A stretch of 64,000 nucleotides of DNA from Shewanella kaireitica (GCF_023284045.1 NZ_JAKIKQ010000006.1:62001-126000), one strand, 5' to 3'. Positions 1-9,274 are shown, counted from the first letter of the stretch. Notes: generated from the sequence alone by a model not told the origin. Made by a program: numbers and translations.

Positions 1-302
1 GGAATAGGATAAATAAGGATCCGTAGGTGCCCCGCCACCTCTGAGTCTTGACCTGTTAACTCTGACAACGTTTGCTCTAACGTCGCTAACATACCGGTGG
101 TTTTATCGTAAAAGTGACTGCCAGAAGCTGTTAAGGTCATGGTTCGACTCTGTCGATGAAACAGCTTTACATTCAGCTCATCTTCTAATGATTGTAAGCG
201 TCGACTCAAAGTCGATTTAGGCAGATTAAGTATGTCTGCCGCCTCGACTAAGCTACCGGTTTCTACAATTCGATGGAACAGGGCTATATCTTCAGTTTTC
301 AT
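1..302 (-). CDS. LysR-family transcriptional regulator, N-terminal part (cut by window edge)
   Basis: Reading leftward from an ATG at 302, the first 100 residues are open to the window edge and begin MKTEDIALFHRIVETGSLVE. Residues 1-60 form the LysR winged helix-turn-helix: the stretch AADILNLPKSTLSRRLQSLE is the classic recognition helix. The effector-binding domain lies outside the window, so the ligand is unknown. It is divergent from the RND efflux pair that starts about 200 bp away, the usual layout for a LysR regulator and its target operon; regulation of that operon is inferred from position only. Confidence 0.9.
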   Translation of the reverse strand, partial: MKTEDIALFHRIVETGSLVEAADILNLPKSTLSRRLQSLEDELNVKLFHRQSRTMTLTASGSHFYDKTTGMLATLEQTLSELTGQDSEVAGHLRILIYPI

Positions 303-385
303 TATTCAACTCTAAAATTTTAACGGTTCGATGACTAATACATGACACTTTGCTCACACTAAACAGGCTAAAGCAAGCTTTAACT

Positions 386-423
386 GTTCCACTTTATGGA
401 ACTCATGATTCCACATAATTCCA
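386..423. promoter_or_regulatory. Candidate LysR operator: TTCCA inverted repeat plus two more copies
   Basis: GTTCCA (386-391) and TGGAAC (397-402) form a perfect 6-bp inverted repeat around a 5-bp spacer, followed by two direct ATTCCA copies at 408-413 and 418-423. The cluster sits between the divergent LysR gene and the efflux operon, where such a regulator would be expected to bind. The pattern is seen directly; its role is inferred. Confidence 0.45.
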
Positions 424-499
424 TTTAACTCAACTAAGTTGACTGTTATTGTGACGCCCTAGTTAATACATATTGTCACATTTATACGGAATTCAATTT

Positions 500-1582
500 A
501 TGAAGCACTTGCCCACTACTCTCTCCTTTATTGTTCTTACCTCAGTGTTAGCGGGTTGCAGCGCAGAGTCTATTGAAACCCCAGCACCAACTGTACGGCC
601 TGTTAAGCTACTTGAGATCACCGATGTAAACGCGGGTTCTATTCGAGTCTTCCCAGCCAAAGTAGCAGCCACTAAGCAAGCCGATCTTGCATTTAGATTA
701 TCGGGCCATTTAGTTGAGTTTTCATTTTTTGAGGGACAACATGTTAAAAAAGGCACTGTACTGGCAAGGCTAGATAGCCGTGATGCCCGCAACACCTTAC
801 TTAACCGCGAAGCTGATTATGAGCTAGCAGCTGCCGACTTTAAGCGTAAAGGTGAATTATTGCGCCGCGAGCTTATCTCACAAGCAGAATATGACACAGC
901 TCAAGCACAGCTAAAATCGTCACAGGCAAATCTTGCTAGCGCGCAAGATCAGCTTAGTTACACAGAGCTGAAAGCGCCGTTTGACGGTACGATTGCCAAG
1001 ATATCAATTGATAACTATCAGATGGTACAAGCAAACCAGTCTATTTTGGTGCTGCAAAAAGATCGCAATATAGATGTGGTGATCCAAGTGCCTGAGTCAC
1101 TCGCCAGTAATATTGCCCGCTTTAATCCCAATGCGGTCACCCAACCTACGGTTCGTTTTACCACTAAACCAGAGCTATCTTTTCCGGTAAAACTCAAAGA
1201 GCATGCCACTCAAGTGACCCCAGGAACTCAAAGCTACGAAGTGGTATTTACCCTACCGCAGCCAACTGATATCAACATCTTGCCGGGTATGAGCGCCGAA
1301 CTCACTATGGATGTCTCCAACAGTAAAGTGAGTGGCATTACCTCAGTATTACCCGCCAGTGCTATTACCAAACGCGACACTGATGGGCAGAACATTATTT
1401 GGACCTTCAACGCCGATAGCGGCAAGGTTCATTCACAGGTTGTTACGCTAGGTAAGGTGACCACCAACGGCATTGAAGTGACGCAAGGTGTTAGCGTAGG
1501 CGATAAAGTTGTAGTCGCTGGTGTGCAATATCTTGTTGAAGATCTCAATGTTAAGCCGCTTCGCTGGCAGCGAGGGGTGTAG
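500..1582 (+). CDS. RND efflux periplasmic adaptor lipoprotein (membrane fusion protein)
   Basis: A 360-residue AcrA/HlyD-family adaptor that would bridge the inner-membrane RND pump and an outer-membrane channel. The ATG at 500 gives a lipoprotein signal peptide ending LTSVLAGC, so the mature protein would be lipid-anchored at that cysteine; an upstream in-frame TTG at 473 would bury the signal and is unlikely. A lipoyl half-motif (FRLSGHLVEFSFFEGQHVKK), a coiled-coil hairpin (about 95-145) and a beta-barrel with membrane-proximal domain follow. The RND pump gene comes 123 bp downstream on the same strand. No outer-membrane channel gene is adjacent, so a TolC-type partner encoded elsewhere is presumed. 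Confidence 0.92.
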   Translation: MKHLPTTLSFIVLTSVLAGCSAESIETPAPTVRPVKLLEITDVNAGSIRVFPAKVAATKQADLAFRLSGHLVEFSFFEGQHVKKGTVLARLDSRDARNTLLNREADYELAAADFKRKGELLRRELISQAEYDTAQAQLKSSQANLASAQDQLSYTELKAPFDGTIAKISIDNYQMVQANQSILVLQKDRNIDVVIQVPESLASNIARFNPNAVTQPTVRFTTKPELSFPVKLKEHATQVTPGTQSYEVVFTLPQPTDINILPGMSAELTMDVSNSKVSGITSVLPASAITKRDTDGQNIIWTFNADSGKVHSQVVTLGKVTTNGIEVTQGVSVGDKVVVAGVQYLVEDLNVKPLRWQRGV

Positions 1583-1705
1583 TTAGCAACCCCATTTTTA
1601 TCCCCGTTACTCACTCCCATTCGATTGTTGTTGCTAGCGCATTAACAACTCATTGAGCTTGAGTGCTGCCAGCCGAGCAGGCGTTTTAACTAAGAGATTT
1701 TATCG

Positions 1706-4700
1706 ATGAATTTTGCAGAGTATTCTATCACCCATAAGGTGATCAGCTGGATGTTTGCCCTACTGTTATTGGTAGGCGGTTCAGTGTCATTTTTTAACTT
1801 AGGACAACTTGAGTTTCCTGAATTTACCATTAAACAAGCATTGGTTGTTACCGCCTATCCCGGTGCATCACCTGAACAAGTTGAAGAGGAAGTGACGCTT
1901 CCACTAGAAGATGCTTTGCAGCAACTTGAAGGGGTTAAACATATCACCTCAGTTAACAGTGCTGGCTTGTCTCAGATTGAGATAGAGATGGCTGACAACT
2001 ATGCTGGTGACCAGTTACCACAGGTGTGGGATGAAGTCCGCCGCAAGGTGAATGACAAAATCAATGAACTGCCACCGGGCGCATTAACGCCGAAGGTGAT
2101 TGATGATTTTGGTGATGTCTACGGTATTTTGCTCAATGTCAGTGGCGACGGTTATAGCGATCGTGAATTGCAAAACTATGCTGACTTTTTAAGGCGTGAA
2201 CTGGTACTGGTCGATGGCATTAAAAAGGTCACCATTGCCGGTAAAGTGATGGATCAAGTCGTGGTTGAGATCTCTCGACAAAAACTTAATGCCCTCGGAT
2301 TAGATCAAGACTATATCTATGGTCTAATCCAGAGCCAAAATGTGGTGTCTAATGCTGGCAGCGTTCGTGTTGGGGACAACCGCATTCGTATTCACCCTAC
2401 TGGTGAGTTCGATAATGTTAGCCAAATGGAACGTCTGCTAATAAGCCCCCCTGGTAGCGCTAAGCTTATCTATCTCGGTGACATTGCCAATATCTATAAA
2501 GACGTTGAGGAGACACCAGACAACATATACCACGCCGATGGCAACAAAGCTTTGTCTATTGGTATCGCTTTTGCCAGTGGTGTCAACGTAGTGGATGTGG
2601 GCGCGGCGGTTAATGCTCGTATGAGCGAGTTAAATAGCGAACTGCCACTCGGTATGTCTTTAGATACCGTGTATGACCAAAGTAAGATGGTTGACGACAC
2701 TGTCAGCGGATTTTTGGTTAACTTAGCAGAATCGATTGCGATCGTGATTGGTGTGCTATTGATCTTTATGGGTGTCCGCTCTGGTTTGCTAATGGGCCTA
2801 GTGTTACTGCTAACCATTCTCGGCACTTTCATCGTCATGAACGTGCTCAATATTGAGCTGCAGATCATCTCCCTCGGCGCGCTGATTATTGCACTGGGTA
2901 TGTTAGTTGATAATGCCATTGTGGTGACAGAAGGCATTTTGATCGGCATTAAGCGTGGTAAAACTCGCTTAGAAACAGCTAAAAATGTTATCTCGCAAAC
3001 TCAGTGGCCGCTGCTTGGCGCTACTATTATCGCCATTATTGCTTTTGCTCCGATTGGCTTGTCAGACAACTCTACCGGTGAATTCTGTGTGTCGCTATTT
3101 CAAGTGTTGTTGATCTCACTGTTTATCAGTTGGATAACCGCCATGACGCTCACACCATTCTTCTGCAACATTATGTTTAAAGATGGTGTCGCAAATGATG
3201 ATGTCGATGAAGACCCTTATAAAGGCTGGCTATTTGCCCTGTATCGTCAAACGCTAAATATTGCCATGCGTTTTCGTTCTGTCACTTTACTCTTGGTTAT
3301 CGCAGCATTGGTTTCGGCAGTATTTGGCTTTGGTCAGGTGAAGAATGTCTTCTTTCCAGCCTCAAATACCCCGATGTTCTTCGTTGATGTATGGATGCCT
3401 GAAGGCTCTGATATTAAAGCCACTGAAAAACTGCTTTCTCGCATTGAAGCAGACATTAAGCAGCAGCAGGCGGAACATGATATTGGCCTGACCAACTTAA
3501 CCACAGTTGTTGGCCAAGGTGCGCAGCGATTTGTACTCTCTTATGTGCCAGAAAAGGGTTATAGCGCCTATGGCCAGTTACTGATTGAGATGAGCGATTT
3601 AACTACGCTGAATCAATATATGCGTAAACTTGAAACAGAGCTAAGCCAGAATTATCCAGAGGCCGAGTACCGCTTTAAATATATGGAGAATGGCCCAAGC
3701 CCAGCAGCAAAGATTGAAGCGCGTTTTTATGGTGAAGATCCAGAGGTACTGCGCCAACTAGCCGCGCAAGCCGCCACGATACTGAATAACGAACCGACTG
3801 CAACTGCTGTGCGCCACAACTGGCGTAATCAAGTTAACCTTATTCGCCCGCAGCTTGCACTCGCACAGGCAAGAGAAACTGGCATAAGTAAAACAGATTT
3901 AGATAACTCATTACTGATTAATTTCAGTGGAAAACAGATTGGCACTTATCGAGAAAACAGCCACCTGCTGCCAATTATTGCTCGTGCACCAGCCAATGAA
4001 AGACTGGATGCGGAAAGCATTTGGAAGTTACAAGTATGGAGTTCAGACAACAATACCTTTGTGCCAGTGACTCAAGTAGTGTCTAACTTCGAAACAGAAT
4101 GGGAAAACCCGCTGATTATGCGCCGTGATCGTAAGCGTGTTATTGCCGTGCTGGCCGACCCAATTAATGGCACAGGCGAGACTGCCGATTCGGTATTTAG
4201 AAAGGTAAAAGCTGATATTGAAGCTATCCCATTACCACGTGGCTATGAGCTGGAATGGGGCGGCGAGTATGAAACGTCACTTGAAGCACAGGAGTCGGTG
4301 TTTAGTTCTATTCCTCTCGGTTACTTGGCGATGTTTTTAATCACCGTATTGCTGTTTAACTCAGTAAGGCAACCGTTAGTTATCTGGTTTACCGTGCCGC
4401 TGGCTATTATTGGTGTCGTTGCAGGACTACTACTATTTGATGCGCCCTTTAGCTTTATGGCCATGCTCGGCATGTTAAGTCTAACGGGGATGATCATTAA
4501 AAATGGCATTGTATTGGTAGACCAAATAAACCTTGAGCTCAGCGAAGGTAAAGATGCCTACCAAGCGGTAGTGGACTCGTCTGTCAGTCGTGTCAGACCC
4601 GTATTAATGGCGGCAATTACGACGATGCTGGGGATGATCCCGTTACTGTCTGATGCCTTCTTTGGCTCAATGGCAATTACGATCATCTTTGGTTTAGGTT

Positions 4701-4783
4701 TTGCGTCAGTGCTCACGCTTATTGTGTTACCAGTTACCTATACCATAATGTTCCGCATTCCTTATCCACATAAGCAAGCATGA
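1706..4783 (+). CDS. RND-family efflux pump, inner-membrane permease
   Basis: A 1025-residue protein with the RND plan: one N-terminal membrane helix, a large periplasmic loop, a helix bundle around 335-490, a second periplasmic loop and a C-terminal bundle around 870-1015. It would expel substrates with proton antiport. In the fourth helix the AcrB Asp-Asp pair is here GMLVDNAIVV (D402, N403), so one acidic residue is retained. The substrate cannot be read from the sequence; the first half resembles HAE-type multidrug pumps more than metal pumps. It forms an operon with the upstream adaptor and ends before a strong hairpin terminator. Confidence 0.93.
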   Translation: MNFAEYSITHKVISWMFALLLLVGGSVSFFNLGQLEFPEFTIKQALVVTAYPGASPEQVEEEVTLPLEDALQQLEGVKHITSVNSAGLSQIEIEMADNYAGDQLPQVWDEVRRKVNDKINELPPGALTPKVIDDFGDVYGILLNVSGDGYSDRELQNYADFLRRELVLVDGIKKVTIAGKVMDQVVVEISRQKLNALGLDQDYIYGLIQSQNVVSNAGSVRVGDNRIRIHPTGEFDNVSQMERLLISPPGSAKLIYLGDIANIYKDVEETPDNIYHADGNKALSIGIAFASGVNVVDVGAAVNARMSELNSELPLGMSLDTVYDQSKMVDDTVSGFLVNLAESIAIVIGVLLIFMGVRSGLLMGLVLLLTILGTFIVMNVLNIELQIISLGALIIALGMLVDNAIVVTEGILIGIKRGKTRLETAKNVISQTQWPLLGATIIAIIAFAPIGLSDNSTGEFCVSLFQVLLISLFISWITAMTLTPFFCNIMFKDGVANDDVDEDPYKGWLFALYRQTLNIAMRFRSVTLLLVIAALVSAVFGFGQVKNVFFPASNTPMFFVDVWMPEGSDIKATEKLLSRIEADIKQQQAEHDIGLTNLTTVVGQGAQRFVLSYVPEKGYSAYGQLLIEMSDLTTLNQYMRKLETELSQNYPEAEYRFKYMENGPSPAAKIEARFYGEDPEVLRQLAAQAATILNNEPTATAVRHNWRNQVNLIRPQLALAQARETGISKTDLDNSLLINFSGKQIGTYRENSHLLPIIARAPANERLDAESIWKLQVWSSDNNTFVPVTQVVSNFETEWENPLIMRRDRKRVIAVLADPINGTGETADSVFRKVKADIEAIPLPRGYELEWGGEYETSLEAQESVFSSIPLGYLAMFLITVLLFNSVRQPLVIWFTVPLAIIGVVAGLLLFDAPFSFMAMLGMLSLTGMIIKNGIVLVDQINLELSEGKDAYQAVVDSSVSRVRPVLMAAITTMLGMIPLLSDAFFGSMAITIIFGLGFASVLTLIVLPVTYTIMFRIPYPHKQA

Positions 4784-4854
4784 TAAGGGGGTTACCACGC
4801 ATTAAATAACCCAATAGATCAAATTAGCTAGTTTAAAAAATGCTTCCCGGCAGT

Positions 4855-4886
4855 TCAGGCTCAGCTCAGTAATGTGCTGAGCCTGA
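4855..4886 (+). terminator. Terminator after the RND operon
   Basis: An 11-bp perfect stem, TCAGGCTCAGC (4855-4865) with GCTGAGCCTGA (4876-4886), has a 10-nt loop and is followed by GTACTTTT. It lies 70 bp after the pump stop codon. Confidence 0.75.
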
Positions 4887-4978
4887 GTACTTTTAGCCAC
4901 TAGCCATAAAAGATGAACAATATTTTATGAGTAATCCCCAAGCCAGACTGTTAACCTTAAACTAATTCACATTGACCG

Positions 4979-5359
4979 ATGCCACCTATGAAGCGCTTTG
5001 CATTATGTCATTTAGCTAACATATTCACCCTTGGGGCTATCCTAGTAGCAAGTTCATTCGCAAGCCCTGTATCGGCGCATAATGACGCCCTCCAGCAGCA
5101 ATCAGAATATGAAATTGGTGTAATGGTTAAGGCTATCGACAAAGCCATTACCACTTCACAAACAGACTCACTCGAATTGATCTACCAATACGGCACAGAT
5201 TCTCGATACTACGTGATGATCAGAGGTTGGTTAGTACAAGAACTAACGGGCGCACAAAGTCAGCTTGAAGCACACAAGCAACAAGATGAACGTCGGCAAC
5301 AATTAGAACACAAGGTCAGTTTTTTAAAGCAAGCTATTCGCCGCATTGATCTTGAGTAA
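4979..5359 (+). CDS. Hypothetical secreted protein
   Basis: A 126-residue protein (123 if the ATG at 4988 is used) with a signal peptide whose likely cleavage follows SFASPVSA. The mature part is mostly helical, charged and glutamine-rich (ELTGAQSQLEAHKQQDERRQ), suggesting a short coiled-coil periplasmic protein. No Shine-Dalgarno is obvious for either start. The next gene, a small membrane protein, follows after 46 bp and may be co-transcribed. I do not recognise a characterised family. Confidence 0.7.
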   Translation: MPPMKRFALCHLANIFTLGAILVASSFASPVSAHNDALQQQSEYEIGVMVKAIDKAITTSQTDSLELIYQYGTDSRYYVMIRGWLVQELTGAQSQLEAHKQQDERRQQLEHKVSFLKQAIRRIDLE

Positions 5360-5405
5360 GCACTATAAATAAGTCGCTAGCCACTATAAGCACACGGGAA
5401 AAACG

Positions 5406-5750
5406 ATGAAAATCTCAGTAAAAGCTGCGTTGCTATCAGCATTTGTATGTCCTGGAGCGGGCCATTTTTACCTGAAGCAACGCGCGACTGGCAATATCAT
5501 TTTGGTTACTGCAGTCGCTGCAATAAGTTATCTATGTTGGCATGCTTATCAAAAAGCACAGCTTATCTCTGAGAAGATAATCAATGGTGAAATTCCGCTA
5601 CAACTTGATGCTATTTACAGTGCTGTTACTCAAGCGCCTGCAGGTAATGAGGCGCTGTGGATTAATATCGCAACTGCAGCCTTTGTATTATCCTGGCTTT
5701 TTGGTGTAGCAGATTCATACCGTTTAGGTCGACAACAAGACAAAAAGTGA
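5406..5750 (+). CDS. Small membrane protein, TM2/DUF5683-like
   Basis: A 114-residue protein with two or three hydrophobic segments (about 8-22, 28-46 and 88-103). The N-terminal CPGAGHFYLKQRATGN resembles the PGxGxxYLGxxxxG signature of TM2-like proteins, followed near the end by ADSYRLGRQ. GGGA lies 6 nt before the ATG. It is probably co-transcribed with the preceding secreted protein. Function unknown. Confidence 0.7.
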   Translation: MKISVKAALLSAFVCPGAGHFYLKQRATGNIILVTAVAAISYLCWHAYQKAQLISEKIINGEIPLQLDAIYSAVTQAPAGNEALWINIATAAFVLSWLFGVADSYRLGRQQDKK

Positions 5751-5824
5751 ATACACAAAACCACTCTAGTTAATTCACCAGCACTTAGAAATGACGTTAT
5801 ATATCTCGCTATATCAGCATAAAA

Positions 5825-5847
5825 AGGGCTACTCATTGAGTAGCCCT
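5825..5847 (-). terminator. Terminator for the DFSK-repeat gene
   Basis: AGGGCTACTC (5825-5834) pairs perfectly with GAGTAGCCCT (5838-5847) around a 3-nt loop. On the minus strand it is followed by TTTTT, so it mainly serves the leftward gene; it may also stop rightward transcripts. Confidence 0.8.
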
Positions 5848-5887
5848 AAATACATCAAAACTCTATTCTATCTGTTTAATGGTTCAA

Positions 5888-6199
5888 CTAGATGCAGGCT
5901 TGGTTAACTGCATCTGTTTTTGAAAAATCATGTTGAGTTGATGGCTTAACATGCTGCTTCACTTTCGCAGTAGGGTTTTTCGAGAACTCATAGCCCTTTG
6001 TGGCAGCTGATGTTTTAGAGAAATCATGGCGAGTTGTGCCACGCTCAATATCATTGACCTGCTTAGCTGCAACATTTTTAGAAAAATCGTAATCAGCACG
6101 TGCTGCTGAAGTTTTAGAGAAATCAGGTCTTTCTGCCATTGCAGAGGCAGAAACTAAAGTAACAACTACTGATAAGGCTACGCTGGTTAACATTTTCAT
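5888..6199 (-). CDS. Secreted DFSK-repeat protein, unknown function
   Basis: The 103-residue product starts at the ATG at 6199, which has GGAG 6 nt upstream; a TTG at 6211 lies inside that ribosome site and is rejected. A signal peptide (residues 1-22, ending SASAMA) precedes five copies of a short motif: DFSKTSAA at 26, DFSKNVAA at 38, DFSKTSAA at 59, EFSKNPTA at 71 and DFSKTDAV at 91. The spacing 12/21/12/20 shows a longer unit of about 32-33 residues repeated roughly two and a half times. The mature protein is basic, without a predicted globular core. It has its own terminator and stands alone. No known function recognised. Confidence 0.8.
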   Translation of the reverse strand: MKMLTSVALSVVVTLVSASAMAERPDFSKTSAARADYDFSKNVAAKQVNDIERGTTRHDFSKTSAATKGYEFSKNPTAKVKQHVKPSTQHDFSKTDAVNQACI

Positions 6200-6334
6200 A
6201 TACAACTCCAATCTTATTTGCCTATTTCGTTAACAAACAGTCTAATTGATTTACCTGTTTTAGAGAACAAAAAAGGGACAAATTTTGCAATTTGATACAT
6301 ATAACATACAAAGCTTAAAAATTATGTTAGGTGA

Positions 6335-6730
6335 TTATGCTATTGGAGGAGGATTAACTATTTGAGGGGGAACCGTTTTTATAGACCACTGCGGCTCAAA
6401 AATTTTTTCGCTCTCGAGGCTGGTTGGTAGAGCTAGTAAAGGTAAATAGTGCAACCCTGTTGTACAACCTCCATGAGTCGAACAATGGCCAGAGGCTAGA
6501 ACTTCACAAATATTGTCGCAAAGGAGTGTGAAATCAAGCCCTAACTCAGCTAACAGATCGCTATTAGAAACCGTCTCATCGACTGCCACACTGCCAGAAT
6601 ATGACTCAGATATACTGATTGGATTTTCGCTAACCGTATGCAACAGATCTGGTAACGCCATCGCGGGTATGAGCATAAACTGCCACAACAACGAGATGAC
6701 TAAAAAAAGATGTGTTATTGGTTTAAGCAA
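6335..6730 (-). CDS. Hypothetical secreted Cys/His-containing protein
   Basis: A 131-residue protein starting at a TTG (6730) with AGGA 6 nt upstream. The hydrophobic segment 1-26 (LFLVISLLWQFMLIPAMA) looks like a signal peptide. The middle carries LLCDNICEVLASGHCSTHGGC, four cysteines with two histidines, a plausible metal or disulphide site, and the tail is proline-rich (VPPQIVNPPPIA). It loosely resembles small periplasmic proteins found with heavy-metal efflux genes, but no such genes are adjacent. A rightward open frame at 6513-6758 is a shadow. Confidence 0.6.
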   Translation of the reverse strand: MLKPITHLFLVISLLWQFMLIPAMALPDLLHTVSENPISISESYSGSVAVDETVSNSDLLAELGLDFTLLCDNICEVLASGHCSTHGGCTTGLHYLPLLALPTSLESEKIFEPQWSIKTVPPQIVNPPPIA

Positions 6731-6818
6731 AGGGCTTCCTATATTTCAGTACAAATAGAGTTAATACGCTAATATAGACATGCAGGCCATAAAATAGTTT
6801 CGCTTCGTCAGCAACAAA

Positions 6819-6846
6819 AAAGCGCTTGGTTATTACCAAACGCTTT
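6819..6846 (-). terminator. Terminator for the metzincin protease gene
   Basis: AAAGCGCTTGG (6819-6829) pairs with CCAAACGCTTT (6836-6846) with one G-T wobble; on the minus strand the stem is followed by TTT. It lies 29 bp past the protease stop codon. Confidence 0.75.
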
Positions 6847-6874
6847 ATGTGCTAACTAAAAAAAATCAATGAGC

Positions 6875-9274
6875 TTAGATAGGTGAACCTGGTGGCATAG
6901 GTACCGGTTTAACAATCAGCTTAATTTTTGGATTGAGTAACCCCTTTTCAATACCGTGCTGCAACCATGCAAAGTGCGCAGCTTCATATGCACTAACCCG
7001 CTTCACTTTGCGCTTCAATTGCTTAACGGTATAAGTTAATCGCTCAGCCAGCTGCGCTTTAACCTCAGGTCTGGTTTTTGCGTCATGGTAGGCCTGCAGT
7101 AACACATCGATAGTAACCGCATTAACCCGCATCCATACACCAAGTTCTGGGCCAGTCGGAATGTCCGAGAACACAGTTTTGGCTAGCACTTTGTCGGTGA
7201 TCTTAACCACTGACCACTGCTCTTTATCGTTAAGGTAAGCTTGATTAACTCGGTTAATTCGCTCTGGCACGAACACTTGCGACAATGCATGACGGCTCAA
7301 TACTTCAGCCATCCCTAGCGGATCAGCCACTACTCCTAATCCAGAGTGGAAACTCTCTCGAGTGTTTTGATAGTTGCCCGCCTTGGGGACTAACATCTGC
7401 TGCAATGGTTCAGAGATAGTCAATTCACTGGGCGTTAACGTCGATAAAATGGCTTCTAATGCTTGCTGTTGCAGCGCTGGGGCTAAGTAGTGCCAGCTTT
7501 TACCATCGACACCATCTCCATAAGTGTAATCAGTGCCACCAATAAACTTAGCCGCAGCTGTTAGTTGAAACCTCGTTAACAGATAGATAGGAACAAAGGC
7601 ATCACTTAACTCACCTTTTGGTTGCTCGGCTAGCAGTGTTGCGGCAGAAAAATCCTCTATTGCCTTTGCACGAACAGCAGCTAATCGTTTCAGCTCTGCC
7701 ACAGGGTCAGTGCCATTATCCCATAGACTAGCATAGGCATTACTCGCGCCTGCACTTCGTGAATCAGCCTCACCGATATAGCGTAACCCTTGGCGTTCAA
7801 CCTGATTGCGAAGTTCAGCCAGCTTTGTTTGCTCCTGCTCTGGGGCAAACTCACTGTAGCCATACGCTACTGTATATTTATCCCACGTACCAACACCTTC
7901 ATCATAAGGTTTGCTGATATCAATCTTACCGCCATTTACTGTGACCATAGGATGCGGGTAATCCATGACAGAAGCATTATCATTGCTTGATGCTGCAAAG
8001 TTATGATCTAAGCCCAATGTATGGCCAACTTCGTGCGCAGATAACTGCCTGATACGTGCTAAAGACAGTGCCATAGCGGCATCATCTGCTGCCGCTCTGT
8101 CTTGCCAGCCTGCCGTTAATCCACGTGCGATAAGGTGGTCTTGTCGTACCCGTTGACTGCCTAACGTGACATGCCCTTTGATGATCTCACCTGTTCTAGG
8201 GTCGGTAACGGCAGAGCCATACGACCAACCACGTGTTGCACGGTGCACCCACTGAATGACGTTATAGCGTACATCTTGCGGATCGGCATCCTCGGGCAAT
8301 AACTCCACTTTAAAGCCGTTGATAAAACCTGCATCCGTGAAGGCATCTTCCCACCAACGAGCTCCTTCAAGCAGCGCTGAACGGATAGGTTCTGGTACTC
8401 CGGGATCAAGGTAATAAATAATAGGTTTAACGACCAGGCTAGGCGCAGCACCCGGCGTTACTTTCTCTAATCGATGACGCAGTAAAAAGCGCTGACGGAT
8501 ATCTTGGTCAACACGAGTACCATAATCGAGGTAATCATCAGAGAGGTAGCCACTCATTGGGTGGTAACTACGCACTTGATATTGCTCTTCTGGTAGGGCA
8601 ATAAATGAATAACGAAGACGCACAGATAAATGCTTAGCATCAGGAGTGACCTGCGCGACGTATTTACCTGCTTTGGCACTATTAAAGGTTAGCAATACAT
8701 CAACATCGCTGTTGCGCTCAAAGGACTTTACTCCTTCAGGTAAGATTAATGACTTGCTCTTATCTAACTGGTAACTGCCCTGTTTAGTCTGTTCTAGTAC
8801 TTCGCTAATACCATGTAAATCATTGACCACCAGCTCGTTGATAGCCACTAAGTTACGCTTACCTGTAACCACTTTTCCACGCCACAACACCGATTCAGCA
8901 AAAGCTTCTTTAACGGCACGTTGCTCAGCTGCATTATCCGTACTCGCACGGTAAGCGGTATTAAGCTGCTTAAGAATTAGGTATGGACCATGACGCTCAA
9001 ACTGCACCATGCGTGTACGGCCTAACTGGCCTCGGTCTAAACCGATATCATTAGAGCCTACGCCATGTGGCAGACTAGTCAGCAGTAAGAATGGTTTGTT
9101 TAGCTTGTTCGCTTCGAGATAGAGATCACCAGAGGCTTTCTCATAAAACAGATTAATGAAACCGGTGGCTGCTTGGCTTTTTTTAATAATAGTCGCAGTA
9201 TTTGTAGCAGCATACGCACTAGTCAATGGCACTGTCGCTAAGGCGATTGCCAGTGCGAGTTTGTAGGGTTTCAT
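6875..9274 (-). CDS. Zinc-dependent metalloprotease (DUF5117/DUF4953 family)
   Basis: The 799-residue protein starts at the ATG at 9274, preceded by AGGAGA, giving a signal peptide MKPYKLALAIALATVPLTSAYA. The catalytic zinc site is HEVGHTLGLDH (about 414-424), the metzincin HExxHxxGxxH, with a downstream Met-turn SVMDYP (about 435-440). The N-terminal 250 residues match the DUF5117/5118 layout of large secreted bacterial proteases. It would act in the periplasm or outside the cell; substrates are unknown. It is a single gene between two hairpin terminators. Confidence 0.9.
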   Translation of the reverse strand: MKPYKLALAIALATVPLTSAYAATNTATIIKKSQAATGFINLFYEKASGDLYLEANKLNKPFLLLTSLPHGVGSNDIGLDRGQLGRTRMVQFERHGPYLILKQLNTAYRASTDNAAEQRAVKEAFAESVLWRGKVVTGKRNLVAINELVVNDLHGISEVLEQTKQGSYQLDKSKSLILPEGVKSFERNSDVDVLLTFNSAKAGKYVAQVTPDAKHLSVRLRYSFIALPEEQYQVRSYHPMSGYLSDDYLDYGTRVDQDIRQRFLLRHRLEKVTPGAAPSLVVKPIIYYLDPGVPEPIRSALLEGARWWEDAFTDAGFINGFKVELLPEDADPQDVRYNVIQWVHRATRGWSYGSAVTDPRTGEIIKGHVTLGSQRVRQDHLIARGLTAGWQDRAAADDAAMALSLARIRQLSAHEVGHTLGLDHNFAASSNDNASVMDYPHPMVTVNGGKIDISKPYDEGVGTWDKYTVAYGYSEFAPEQEQTKLAELRNQVERQGLRYIGEADSRSAGASNAYASLWDNGTDPVAELKRLAAVRAKAIEDFSAATLLAEQPKGELSDAFVPIYLLTRFQLTAAAKFIGGTDYTYGDGVDGKSWHYLAPALQQQALEAILSTLTPSELTISEPLQQMLVPKAGNYQNTRESFHSGLGVVADPLGMAEVLSRHALSQVFVPERINRVNQAYLNDKEQWSVVKITDKVLAKTVFSDIPTGPELGVWMRVNAVTIDVLLQAYHDAKTRPEVKAQLAERLTYTVKQLKRKVKRVSAYEAAHFAWLQHGIEKGLLNPKIKLIVKPVPMPPGSPI

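Noticed and set aside
6513..6758. Rightward open frame over the Cys/His secreted gene
   Set aside because: It has no signal peptide or family match and lies opposite a frame with a good ribosome site, signal peptide and Cys motif.
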